Assembly: GCA_035235625.1 (NCBI GenBank)
Contig: CP141142.1
Span: 18,362,995 to 18,426,994 of the forward strand
Origin: Saururus chinensis
Taxonomy: Eukaryota > Streptophyta > Magnoliopsida > Piperales > Saururaceae
DNA length: 64,000 bases
Direction: 5' to 3'
Shown: piece after piece, positions 1-11,014 of the stretch
How positions within the stretch are numbered: the first letter of the stretch is position 1
Layout of the letters: the number at the start of each line of letters is the position of its first letter
Translations under genes and position numbers: made by a program
The notes under the pieces: model-generated
The model's database searches: none
Told to the model about the DNA's origin: nothing
The model's input: the letters and a program-made list of their open reading frames with translations, nothing else

Positions 1-1375
1 ATTTTTGAAAAGATGTATAAGCATGGTGATGGAGTCATTGAAGCGGGACAAAGAAGGGGTAACTGTCTCATTGGAATGAGCGATCAGCCTTGCCTTTTTA
101 GTAGTTGATAGTGATGCTCCCATGGCTTGTTAGAGGCGGAGCTAGGGTTTTCAAAAGGATATGTTTTAAAAGAAAATAACCCTTTTTGGAGTTTGGGAAT
201 TCTAGAAGATTTTGATGATGAGTCTAGGAACTTGCGCTAGTGGACAAGTTGTGTCTCGTGAGGGTTTGTAGTGAATATGCCCACAAAATTCAAAAACTCA
301 TAGGTTGCCTTTCAAGTATCACTGAGTTTTATGTCTTCAGCCACTTAAAACAAAGAAGAGGAGAAAAAAAATATGAGTGACAATGCTAACAAGTTGTGTT
401 GAGGAAGTAAAGACTAAGATAATAATTGTAAAGCAAGATCAAAGAACGCCTTCATCGCCAGTTAGCAAACATACAAATTTACAATTAACTCTAAAATACT
501 CAAGCACTAGTTTTCATAGATTAAGTAAAAAAATTCATGTAGTGCAAACCATTAAATTTCTATGTAGAGGGACTTTTAAACCAATGTGTTAGTGAGTCAT
601 TGTAAAATTTTGACAAGATAATTAAAGGATCAATCTCCTAAAGTATTATGCTCTTTTTACGCACCAAAAGATGTTTAGATAGCCAAAAGAACCAATTCAA
701 AACTTAATAACCTATCCGTGATAACAAGCAGTTAGGATGTCCGCTTTAATACCTTGTGGGCTTTATTTGTGATATTCTAGCATGCTTGCGTTGTTAAGAA
801 GATGGCTTCACCCTATCTTACTAAATGAAATATTATTTAGAAACTTAGTTTTTATTTCTTTTGTTTCATATGATCTCCATCACTTCTTTTTTACTCTCTT
901 TCTTTCTGTTTTGTTTATTTTTTGCGGCAACCCTTTTCAAAGTACTCGGTCTAATTCATTGGTTGCTTTATATAATGATAATAATCTACTATTTTTTCTT
1001 CTTTCCCAGCCAACCAAGTGAACAAGGAGGTCAAAGTTTATTAGATTTGGTGTCTCTCGACTTTCCTAGCCAATCACATAATTTAACTTTAACTCTAAAA
1101 ATTAGTCAAGTGTGAGTGAAATTTTGAAAATCAACATTAGTTTCTAAGATCTTCTTCATGAAATTAATTCAAAAGACTCATCACAAAAGGAAATTTTTAT
1201 TAAAAAATATTTGTCATCATTATCTAGAGATCAAAGCAAAGAGGAAGAATACTAAGAAAGGATAAAGGTTATCACAAGTCAATACCTTAACAAATATTAT
1301 CAAAACTCACCCCCCAACCCAAATGAAACATTATCCTCAATGTTTGAAAATAATTTTTTTGGTTTTTTATTTTTT
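1..1375 (-). other. 3' untranslated region of element A
   Basis: This stretch has no gene. On the minus strand it follows the integrase C-terminus and contains, near 1290-1340, the phrase ACATTGAGGATAATGTTT followed by a G-rich run (plus strand CCCCCCAACCC), as is usual downstream of integrase in this clade and as also seen in element B at 19190-19225. Positions 245-290 match the last part of B's internal region (27896-27945) and preserve, uninterrupted, the site into which a long LTR inserted in B. The small plus-strand frames here (377-592, 782-1115) are AT-rich accidents. Confidence 0.65.
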
Positions 1376-1439
1376 ATTTTTTGGGTAAAAATCATTGAAA
1401 GAAAATCAACACTCATACTTAGGATCATCAAGAGATGTA

Positions 1440-2560
1440 TACTCAACGTCAGGGACAAAATGTTCTAAAAATGGTTCTACACGTCATCCATTAACTTTAA
1501 AAGTATTACTATTGTTTGGGTTTTAAATTTCAACAATTTTATAAGGATAAACAGTTTTTACAATGAAAGGACCTATCCAACGAGATCATAATTTCCCCGG
1601 CAAAAGTTGGAGGCTAGAATTATAAAAAAGTACTTTTTGAGATGGTTTAAAAGTCTTGCAAAGTATGTTTTTACCTTGAAATGCCTTCATTGTTTCCTTG
1701 TATATTCTAGAACTCTCATAAGCATCATGTCAAATCTCATCTAATTCATTTAGCTTTAATTTTCTATGCAACTCAGCCTTGTCATGATTGAAGTTAATAG
1801 CCTTGATTGCCCTATGTTCTAACTCAATAGGCAAGTGACAAGCCTTTCAAAAAATTAATTGATAAGGGGACATTCCAATTGGGGTTTTGAAAGCAGTACA
1901 ATAAGCCCAAAGAGCATTAGTTAGTCTTAGTGGCCAATTCTTACCATTTGGATTAACCATTTTTTTAGAATATTTTTAATTTCCCTATTTGAAATTTCTA
2001 CTTGTCCACTTATTTGTAGGTGATAAGGTGTAGCAACTTTATGTGTGATTCTATATTTTTTCATCAAGGCTTCGAAAGACCTATTGGAAAAGTTTGTACC
2101 CTGATCACTAATAATGGCTCGAGGTGTTCCAAATCTTGACAAAATATTTTCTTTCAATAACTTCACAACAACATTATGATCATTTGTTTTGCATGGAATA
2201 ACCTCAATCCATTTAGACACATAATCTACAGCTGCCAAAATATAAAGATAGCCAAAAGAGGGAGGGAAATGTCCCATGAAATCAATGTTCCAACAATAAA
2301 AAATTTCAACAACCAAAATTAGGTTAAGAGGCATCATGTTCCTACGGGATATGGTTCCTAACTTTTGACAACATTTACATGCTTTGAAAATTTTATGAGT
2401 GTCTTAAGACAGTTTGCCAATAAAAACCACATTGTAAAATCTTGGCAATGGTCTTTTTAGCAAATAAATGACCACCACATCCTTCTAAATGGCTGAAGGA
2501 GATAACATTCATATGCCCAAAATCTGGCACACATCTCATAATTATTTGGTCCGGACAATA
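1440..2560 (-). pseudogene. pol: Integrase remnant, element A
   Basis: Integrase would insert the cDNA copy into host chromosomes. The core at 1927-2337 shows the three acidic positions in order: Asp in DFMG, Asp in SDQGTNF and Glu in [11 protein letters not shown], with the usual AAVDYVSKW block between. Upstream, 2340-2560 gives a decayed zinc-binding region (HLEGCGGH, then KILQCGFYW) broken by stops. Downstream, 1440-1920 carries the C-terminal domain, recognisable from the VNGxRLKPF-like piece near 1500. The catalytic residues survive but the frame does not. The first methionine of the open stretch is internal and is not a real start. Confidence 0.8.
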
Positions 2561-3385
2561 TTTAAACAAATAACGATCATCTCAAAATAAGTATTTTACC
2601 TCTATGAGGAATTTGTTTCTATCCTGTTGAGTCAATTGAGTGGGAGTTTTACCTGTCACTAAATAGTTTGCAATGCTTGCATACCATGGAATGCGAGAGG
2701 TGCTAAACAATTGTTCATCAGGAAAGGAGTCTTTGATTGGTAATGGTTCGAAGGAGCCAGAAAACTCTAATCTTGACAAGTGATCGGCAACCACATTCTC
2801 TACTCCTTTCTTGTCTTTGGAAGTGAGATCAAATTCTTGCAGTAAGAGGATCTACCTGAGCAATTTGGGCTTTGCATCCTTCTTTCCTAGAAGATATGTG
2901 AGAATTACATGGTTAGTAAAAATAATAATTTGGGAACCAATCAAATATGGTCTAAATTTGTCAAGTGTAGATACTATAGCAAGAAGTTCCATTTTAGTAG
3001 TTGAGTAGTTCATTTGAGTGCTATTTAATGTTCTGCTTGCATAACAAATGACATAAGGTTTTTTATGTTTTGGCAAGCCAAGAACAACCTCAACAGCATA
3101 ATCATTAGCATCACACATGATTACAAAAGGCAAACTCCACTTAGGTAGTTGCATAATAGGAGCAGAAATTAGCATGTTCTTTAGTTTTGTGAAGGCTTGT
3201 TCACATGCTTCACTCCATTCAAAGGAGTTTTCCTTTGATAGAAAGTTGCACAATGGTCTAGATATAACACTAAAATCTTTAATGAACCTTTGATTAAATC
3301 CTGCATGCCTCAAAAGAGATTTAACATCTTTAGTTGTTTTTGCACTAGACAAATTAGCAATCAATTCAATTTTGGCCTTGTCCAC
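2561..3385 (-). pseudogene. pol: RNase H and RT thumb remnant, element A
   Basis: RNase H removes the RNA strand during reverse transcription. The open stretch 2852-3385 begins in the RT thumb (RHAGFNQRFIKDFS, family text RHAGFYRRFIKDFS) and runs through the RNase H entry (PFVIMCDANDYAVEVVLG) and the YASRTLNSTQMNYSTTKMELLAIV block. A stop replaces the Trp after PKLLR near 2850, and the same frame resumes as LQEFDLTSKDKKG and ends in VVADHLSRLE (2582-2830), the usual RNase H C-terminus of the clade. The lesion is therefore a single Trp-to-stop change rather than loss of the domain. Confidence 0.8.
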
Positions 3386-4130
3386 TTAAATTTCCTGCAT
3401 AGAAACAATATGACCTAGTAAAATTCCCTTAGTGACCATGAAATGAGATTTTTCCCAATTTAAAACAAGGTTTTTCTCCTCACACTGACAGAAACTTTTT
3501 CCAAATTATTAAGACAATCATCAAAAGAATCTCCAATGACAGAAAAATCACCCATAAAAACTTCAAGAAAATGCTCCACCATATCACTAAATATACTCAT
3601 CATGCATCTTTGAAATGTGGCAGGAGCATTACCCAATCCAAATGGCATTCTTGGATAAGGAAAGTTACCAAATGGACATGTAAAAGTTGTCTTTTCTTTA
3701 TTCTCAATTGCAATATGAATTTATTTATACCTAGAATAACCATCAAGGAAACAATAAAAATAATGACCAACCACCCTTTCTTAGATTTGGTTCATGAATG
3801 GTAAGGGAAAATGATCTTTCCTAGTGACAAAGTTGAGTTTCCTATAGGTAATATACATAAGCCAACCCGTGGTGACCCTAGTTGAGATCAACTCATTTTT
3901 TTCATTTTTTACAATTGTCACACTGGATTTCTTGGGTATCACTTTGGTAGGACTTACCCACAGCCTATCAGAAATAGGGTATATGATCCCTACATCTAAC
4001 AATTTTAGGACTTCTGCTCTCACCACCTCTTTCATGTTAGGGTTCAACCTACATTGCATTTTTCTAGAGGGTTTAGCATTATCTTCCAAGAAGAACCTAT
4101 GAGTGCAAACTAAGGGACTAACTCACTTAA
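3386..4130 (-). pseudogene. pol: Reverse transcriptase remnant, element A
   Basis: The reverse transcriptase is in two open pieces. 3781-4089 holds the N-terminal part (RRLNPxMKEVV-type entry, LLDVGIIYPISD, WVSPTKVIPKK, then YRKLNxxTRKDHFPLPF). 3460-3648 holds MPFGLGNAPATFQRCMMSIFSDMVE and the catalytic block. The expected FMDDFSV reads FMGDFSV, so the first Asp of the YxDD-type active site has become Gly and the enzyme could not polymerise even with an open frame. The motif between them (KDHFPLPF to MPFGL) is crossed by stops around 3650-3780. Confidence 0.82.
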
Positions 4131-4967
4131 TATAAACTATGGTCCAACAATTGCACTTTTATGCTCTCTAAGGACATGGAGCAACTTTTGCTCTTGTGTG
4201 TGGTCGAGGAAACAACTACAAGGTATGTCTCTCCTTCACCCAAAAATGCATATTTAAGCTCATTAGGAAAGGGTTTTAACTCAAGTTCGGGTATTTGGAC
4301 ACTTAAACGGAGGGCAGCTATTGGGAGGAGGTAATTCCTAAAAGCGTGCCTTTAACTTTCTAGTATCCAACAAGGGGGTCGACTCTAATAAAGAATTTAC
4401 ATCATTAATCACATATTCATAATCAAAATTAAAATGAGCAAGACGAGCCTCTAGAGGGTAAGAAAATGAAGATATAAGATACTTGTCATGTAGAAGATAT
4501 TCAATTATATTCACTTCATGGACATCATCGTCATCTCCTTGTAGCCTACAAATATTAAAAAGGTTATGTTCCAAAGTCATATTTCCAAAAGAAAGCTTCA
4601 TAACACCATTTCTACAATTAATAAGAGCAGTAGAAGTAGAAAAAAATGAGAAGCATAATATGATAGGAATTTGAGTACAAGTATTCAAAACTGGTCATGT
4701 GTCCAAAATAATAAAATTAAGAGGAAAATAAAACTTTTCTACTTATACTAGAACATCCTCAACAATTCCTCTTGGTGTTTTTACAGATCGATCTGCAAGT
4801 TGAAGTGTAAGGCTTGTGGGCTTCAATTCACCAAGTCCCAATTGTTTATGAAGAGTATTAGGTAAGAGATTAATATTTGCCCTAACATCAAGCAAAGCTT
4901 TTCAATTTTATAATTCTCAATTATACAAGATATGGTTGGACAACCAGGATCTTTATATTTTTGTGGG
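4131..4967 (-). pseudogene. pol: Protease and linker remnant, element A (distal part)
   Basis: The open stretch 4338-4688 contains IPIILCFSFFSTSTALINCRNGVMKLSFGNMTLEHNLFNI, close to the retropepsin C-terminal block of Athila/Tat elements (ILGRPFLATxNALINCRNG) and to the sister block of element B at 29400-29470. It continues into an acidic linker (DDDDVHEVNIIEYL). Upstream on the minus strand, 4690-4967 keeps the segment that in B sits between gag and protease. It is cut at 4967/4968 by the solo LTR and resumes at 6367. No catalytic DTG/DSG triplet could be picked out with confidence. Confidence 0.7.
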
Positions 4968-4972
4968 GTGTT
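4968..4972. repeat. Target-site duplication GTGTT, left of solo LTR
   Basis: GTGTT precedes the LTR's first TG here and is repeated at 6362-6366 directly after its last base. Five-base duplications are the rule for Ty3/gypsy integrase. Confidence 0.88.
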
Positions 4973-6361
4973 TGATGCACTAAAATAATGTTCAATTAAA
5001 TGTTCTCACATTTCAAATTGTAATCCTATTTTGTGTTAATTCATTACTTATTTGGACTATTTATATTTTGAATAAGTTAGTTGGACCTTAATTAAGTTTA
5101 CACGTCTAAACAGGCTTCAACAGGATTTAAGTAGAAGAGGAAGTAAAGCTCATCTACCTAAAGTTATTTAAAAGTCAAGAATGGGCTCCTAATAGTTCAA
5201 ATATGCATAGAATATTTGAAAATAACCTTTTTGTCCCATTGGATTTAATATTTGCATCAAGAGAACTAAATTAGGAAAGAAGCTGATTCAGACATATTGA
5301 CACAACCTTAGCATTTCAGCCATATCTCTCTATGAATAATTCGGATTGATGCGATTTTGGTGGCATTGGAAAGAAGACTTCGGTGGTTACAATCCTTGTT
5401 TCAGGAAGAAATTTATAATTCCGAATATTTATAAGTTGAATTCGGCATGCAAAGGGACAACTAGTTAATTAAACTGAGGCTAGCACATGGAGAATCTTTT
5501 CATTGATTGTGATTTATATACATAAGAAAAGCAATGAGGTTGGATAACTAAAGGAAGATTCAAAGATACTTATTTGCTAAATAAATTATTGATTTATTTG
5601 ACTGATTTAGAATCTAATCATTGCCAAAGAAGCAACCAATCAGGATGCAATCTAGATATATGATTTGACTTTCTCCTTTGAGCAACCCCTTCTACTCCTA
5701 TAAATAGAAGGGTGGACGTGATAGATTATCATCGCCTTCTCTTTAGAGCTCTCTTCTCCTATTTTTTTTTCTTTTGTATTTTTATTTTTTCAAGCTAAGG
5801 CTGGAGGTGATTTGTAACATTCTAATGAAGTTCTATTCATGTTTCATCAATAGTTTAAAGTAAGTATTAGTTATTTGAAGTGATATTTATTTAATATTGT
5901 TCTTCTTCTTGTTTCTTTGTGATTTGGATACATAAGATGCTTGAACGCTCTCCTTCTTGATCTTTTATGATTTGGATACATAGAACTCTTGAAGAAACAA
6001 CTGTTTTTATCCTTCATCTATCCAAAGTATTTTCTATCTTTATTTTTAATTTTAATGTTCATATCTTTTGGTTTGATAGCATTTTCATTTGATTCTAACT
6101 GAGATAACATGACACATGAAGAACATCATTAGATGTTATAATGACCCTAATGCCTTACTGTTTTCTCTTATTGATTTCTTAACTCGTTATTCCCTTAATA
6201 CTCTTCTACTATTTCTTAGTTTTTCTTTCCTCTATTCTTTTCATAACCATTTTCTTTGTTGCATAAAGCTTTCCTTGTGGATTGACCTTATCTACTACAA
6301 TTGACAAGTAAAACAAATCTGGATTTGACTTCTTCATAGTCTTGTTTCAGATGTAACAATA
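4973..6361 (+). mobile_element. Solo LTR of the Athila-like family inserted in element A
   Basis: This 1389-bp sequence starts TGATGCACTAAAATAATG and ends CAGATGTAACAATA. It is homologous along its length to both LTRs of element B. It lies in the orientation opposite to element A and is flanked by the 5-bp duplication GTGTT. The last two bases read TA where the intact LTR has CA, a single transition. A TATA box (TATAAATA) is at 5699-5706. No internal sequence remains, so it arose by LTR-LTR recombination after insertion. Element B has the unoccupied site at 29765-29790, confirming the boundaries. Confidence 0.9.
5699..5706 (+). promoter_or_regulatory. LTR TATA box
   Basis: TATAAATA lies about 725 bp into the 1389-bp solo LTR, followed by a pyrimidine-rich leader (TCTCTTTAGAGCTCTCTTCTCC). 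The equivalent box occurs in element B's 5' LTR at 32579-32586, so the promoter is conserved between copies. Confidence 0.6.
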
Positions 6362-6366
6362 GTGTT
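6362..6366. repeat. Target-site duplication GTGTT, right of solo LTR
   Basis: This is the second copy of the 5-bp duplication. Removing 4973-6366 restores the reading GGGGTGTTTTGTTGC, which matches element B's uninterrupted GGGGTATTTTGTTGC with one mismatch. Confidence 0.88.
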
Positions 6367-7970
6367 TTGTTGCAAAATTGCACTTGTTTTGTCAAAAATG
6401 CCTTCTTATGTACATTTAGCTAATGTTTGATTGTACAAAGGTCTTTCAAAAATTTTGCATTAAATGGAATTTGTTTAATGACATCTAAGAGAGGAATGTT
6501 AATCTTAACTTCTTTTAAAATATCATGAACGCCACCATTTTGCACCAATTTAGAAGAATATTTTTATCTTTATGGAAAAGGAGGAGGAATAGGAGAAACA
6601 CAATCAAAGTTGTTAAGTGCATCACCATGTTTAGAATTCAAAGACTCATTTGGTTCAACAATCTTATTTTTAATCTCTTTGTTAACTTTTCTGCTTCTCA
6701 AAGTGGTGATGGACTTAGCATGCTCATCTTGTAAACTTGAAGATTTAAATTTTTAATTACAAATTAACCTTCAAAATTTAGCTGAGGTTGAAAAGGAAAC
6801 TTCCATTTTCCTTTAGTGCTCAGAGCTATGGTCAAATGAGTGATCGAAGTCTTCAAGTCATTGATGGCTTGCATTGTTTGGTCGTTGATTGTTGATTGAC
6901 TCTTCATGAATGTTTGCAATGTGTCTTAAAGAGTCTTCTTATGTGGTGGAACATAAGTTTTAGAATAAGGGAAAGAGAAAGGTCTTTTGTAACTATTCAT
7001 AGCATTTGCTTGAGTATGAAAACACCTCTTGAAAAGCTGGGATTGTTGGTCAATCCTATGTTTAGTATTCATTACTCTCACATTACTACAAATATCTTAT
7101 ATTTTTTGAGAAGTTTTAATCATGTTTTCCTTATTAATTTCCATTGCCTCAAAATTTCTAATTAAACTTGTAATTTTTGCTTCCACGACATCCTCTTCTT
7201 TGAGAAGGTATATGCCCCCTTTAGTTGTCACATTAGATTTTGTGTTATTAGTACTGTCAAATTTATTAGAATTTTCTCATGATTGGGCATTTTCAGCCAA
7301 CACATTTAAATAATCTCATGCTTCCTCAGGTTCTTTACTCAAAAACTCTCAATTACACATCATTTTCACAAATTCTTTTATTTGAGAAGTTAGGCTATCA
7401 TAAAAGAAACTAATTGTATGCCTTGTTTCATATCCATGATGTGGGCACATCAACAAAAGTTCTTTAAATCATTTCCAACATTAAAAGAAAGTTTTATTTC
7501 TTTTTGTGAAAAATAATGACATTCATTCTATGTATATTAGTTCTATGGGTACGGAAAAACATTTTCAAAAATTCTCTTTGCATTTCTTATTATGTTCCAA
7601 TGGATCTTGGCTTCAAAGAATTTAACCATTTCTTTTTCCTTTTCTTTTAAAGAAAATAGAAAGAGTTTTAATCAAATAAAATCATTAGAAACATTTTAGT
7701 TTGGCAAAGTTGCGCAAACCTCTTTAAGCTCTTTTAAATCTAAGTATGGGCTTTTTGAAACTAAGTCATGAAATTTGGGTGATAATTGAATCACTCATGG
7801 CTTGAGATCAAAACCACCCATATTAGTTATAAAAATCATGTAAGAAGAAGAACTTGATCTAGTTGGTTACAAATAATCACTCAAGGTTTTAACTTGTTAA
7901 TTATTTTGCACTACATTAAAACCATTATTACTTGTACCATCATCCATAGTAAAAGAGAAAACTTAGAAAT
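6367..7970 (-). pseudogene. gag: Gag and gag-protease linker remnant, element A
   Basis: Gag would form the particle that packages retroelement RNA. No long frame survives, but the minus strand aligns base by base with element B's gag region (29780-31440): the linker with PPPFP-type text near 6520-6600, the helical gag text near 7380-7700, and the gag N-terminus near 7740-7960, equivalent to B's PKFYGLNSESPYLHLKEF. The plus-strand frames over this region (6525-6734, 6896-7165, 7122-7313) are shadows. The true 5' end is not seen. Confidence 0.65.
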
Positions 7971-8099
7971 ATTAAGAGCAATATCAACACTTTTTAAGCA
8001 AGAACTTTGGTCACATTGCCATGAGTGCATTAAAAAATGAAAAACCTTTTTCTTCTTTGGAAGGAACTAAATCAGAAGAATCATATTAGTTATTTAACA

Positions 8100-11000
8100 A
8101 ATCATTAATTTGTTACTTTTGTAATCATGCATCAAATCCAGAAAGTGGTACCCCAATTTGGCCATTGTTGCTTAACTTTTGTCCTTTCATCCGTTTAAGT
8201 AGTTTTAGAATGAAACACCCACACTCCACGAATTTGCACTTCAAACATTTAAATAAATATTCACTCATTTCCTAAGTTCATTAGCTTGAATCAAATGCTC
8301 TAAACGATGAATGAATCATACCAGTTTTTGTCAAGTTATGTTATTTTATTTAATTAAAACCTTGAGCTTGTTAGGAATATGAATAAATTATTATATAATT
8401 TAAATTTTAAAGAGACCTCCCACTAATTTGTTACATTTGTAACCATGCATTAACTGCACAAAATGATACCACAGTTTGACCACTCTTGCATAACTTAAGT
8501 CCTTTCACTCATTTAACTAGTTTTAGAATAAAGCACCCATGTTTGTCTCATATTTGTACCTCAATGTTTAAAATAAATAAGCACTCATTTGCGAAGTTTG
8601 TTAGCTTAAATTAAATGCAATAAACTATGAACTAATCGGGCTACTTTTGTGAAGTTATATTTTTTTATTCGATTAACAAACTAAGGAACAATGCATTGGA
8701 ACTCATGAAGAATGTGCAAAAATTATTATATCATTTAAAGTTTAAAGAGATCTCTCATTAATCAATTATGTTTGTAATCATGCATCAAAAGCATAAAGTG
8801 ATACACCAATTGGCCGCCCTTGCTAAACTTTGGTCATTTCATTCATTTAAGAAGTTTTAGAATAAAGCACCAACACTCGTCATGAATATGTATTTCAAAG
8901 TTTTAAATAAATATGAGTTCATTTCAAAAGTTCATAAACATGTATCAAATGCTCTAAATGATGAATCAATCATACCAATTTTTGTCAAGTTATATTTTTT
9001 TATTCTATTAAATCGGGGGCTTATTGAAAATATGTACAAATCATTATATCATTTAAAGGTAAAGAGACCTCCCATTAATTTGATGCATTGGTAATCATTC
9101 ATCAAATGCACAAAAATGATACCTCAATTTTACCGCTCTTGCATAACTCAAGTCCTTTCATTCATCTAACTACTTTTAGAACAAAGCACCAAAGTTTGTC
9201 TCAAATGTGTACTTTAAAGTTTTAACTAAATACACACTCATTTGCTAAGTTTGTAAGCATGAATAAAACACACTAAAATACGAACCAATGAGACTACCTT
9301 TTGTAAAATTATATCCTTTTATTTAATTAAATCCGGATGCAGTTAGGAATGTACACAAATCATTATGTCTTTTAAAGTGTAAAGAGACCTTCCATAAAAT
9401 TTTCATGTTTGTAATAATGATTCAAATGCACCAAGTGATATCGCAATTTGGCAGCTCTTGCTTAACTTAGGTCCTTTCATTCTTTTAACAAGTTTTAGAA
9501 CCAAACATCTACGCTTGTTACGAATTTGAACTTCAATGTTTTAAATAAATATGCATGAAGCAAATGCACAAAATGGCGAACCAATTAAACCCCACTTTTG
9601 GTCATGTTATATTCATTTATTCGATTAATAGGTTAAAGAAGAAACCACCGGTACTTGTTAAGAATGTGCATAAATCATTGTATTACTTAAAGTTTATAGA
9701 GACTTGTAATTCATTTGTTACATTCTTAATCATGAATTAAATGCATAAAGTGATATTGCAATTTGATCGCTCTTGCTTAACTTCAATCCTTTTATTCATT
9801 TAACTTGTGTTTTGATAAAGCCAAGCTCTACATGAATATGTACTTCAAAGTTTTAAATAAATACACACTCATTTGCTAAGTTTGTAAACATAAATCAAAT
9901 GCACTAAATAACAAACCAATCGAACCACTTTCTATCAAGTTATATCCTTTTATATAATTAACAATTTAAGGAACAAAGCACCAAAGCTCATTAAGAATGT
10001 GCATAAATTATTTGATCGATTAATGTTTAAAGAGTCTTCCCATTCATTTGCTATGTACGTAATAATAAAGCAAATACACACAGTATACTGCAATTGAACC
10101 GCTCTTGTTTAAGTTAAGTCCTTTAATTCATTTACCTTGTTTTAGAACAAAATACCAAAGCTCGTCATGAATGTATACTTCAATGTTTTAAAAAATACGC
10201 ATTCATTCACTAAGTTCGTATGCATGAATTAAAACACTATAAAATGAACCAATCGGACAACTATCGATCGAGTTTTATCATTTAATTCAATAAAGTACAG
10301 AGCTTGTTAAAGATGTGTACAAATTATTATACCATTTAATGTTTATAAAAACCTCCTTTTAATTTGTTGTGTTCATAATCATGAATCCAATGCACAAAGC
10401 GATACGAAAATCGGGCCGATCTTTCTTAACTTATCATTTAATTTACTACTTTTAGAACAAAGAGCCAAAGCTTGTCTTGAATGTGTACTTCAAATTTTAA
10501 AATAAATAAATATTCTTTTGCTAAGTTTGTAAGTATGAATCGAAAGCACAAATTGTGCCACTTTTGGTCAATTTATATTTTTTATTTGATTAAATCTAGG
10601 GCTGGTTAAGAATGTACAAACATCATTATGTCATTTAAAGTGGAAAGAAACTCATTAAGTAATTTTTAACGTTTGTAAACATCAATCGAATACAACAAGT
10701 GGTACCACAATTCGGTAGCTCTTTCTTAACTTAAGTCATTTCATTTGTTGAACAAGTTTTAAAACAAAGTATCCACATTCATCACAAATGTTTACTTCAT
10801 TGTTTTAAATAAATACATACTCATTTGCTATGTTCGTAAGCATATATCAAACACACTAAATAATGAACCAATCAAACCACTTTTGGACAAGTTATATTCT
10901 TTTATTCTATTAAATTTGGAGCATGTTAAGAATATGCACAAATTATTATATTATTTAAAATTTAAAGAGACTTCTTATTAATTTATTATGATCATAATCA
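8100..11000 (+). repeat. Satellite array, first orientation (about 9 units of ~317 bp)
   Basis: The array is a tandem repeat of diverged units. Using the phrase GTCCTTTCATTCATTTA as a mark, copies begin near 8198, 8508, 8832, 9151, 9470, 9786, 10118 and 10734 (one degraded near 10430), giving spacings of about 304-332 bp. Each unit also carries CATGATTC/AAATGCA, GTTTTAGAACAAAGCACC, ACTTCAAAGTTTTAAATAAATA and CACTTTTGGTCAAGTTATAT. No reading frame is conserved between units, so this is satellite rather than a gene family. Units differ from each other by many substitutions, suggesting an old array. Confidence 0.85.
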
Positions 11001-11014
11001 TCATCAAATGCACA
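11001..11014. repeat. Fold-back centre where the satellite reverses orientation
   Basis: A 14-bp spacer separates two inverted arms, 10949-11000 and 11015-11066. Both arms contain the variant AGAGACTTCTTATT rather than the CCTCCCATT form of neighbouring units. The arms therefore resemble each other more than either resembles the rest of the array, which points to a fold-back duplication and not to a simple inversion of distant units. Confidence 0.7.

Larger units (their letters stand above)
1..8000 (-). mobile_element. Element A: decayed Athila/Tat-like Ty3/gypsy retrotransposon
   Basis: Read on the minus strand from about 7960 down to 1 it gives gag, protease linker, reverse transcriptase, RNase H, integrase and a long 3' untranslated region, the order of Ty3/gypsy elements. 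Every domain is broken by stops and frameshifts. The 5' end and 5' LTR are missing: satellite begins near 8100 where leader sequence would be expected. The 3' LTR is not in the window. Its sister is element B, which shares the gag, protease and 3'-UTR sequence at DNA level. An oppositely oriented solo LTR splits the protease region. The clade is assigned from the conserved text of the RT and protease blocks and from B's tRNA-Asp primer site. Confidence 0.85.
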
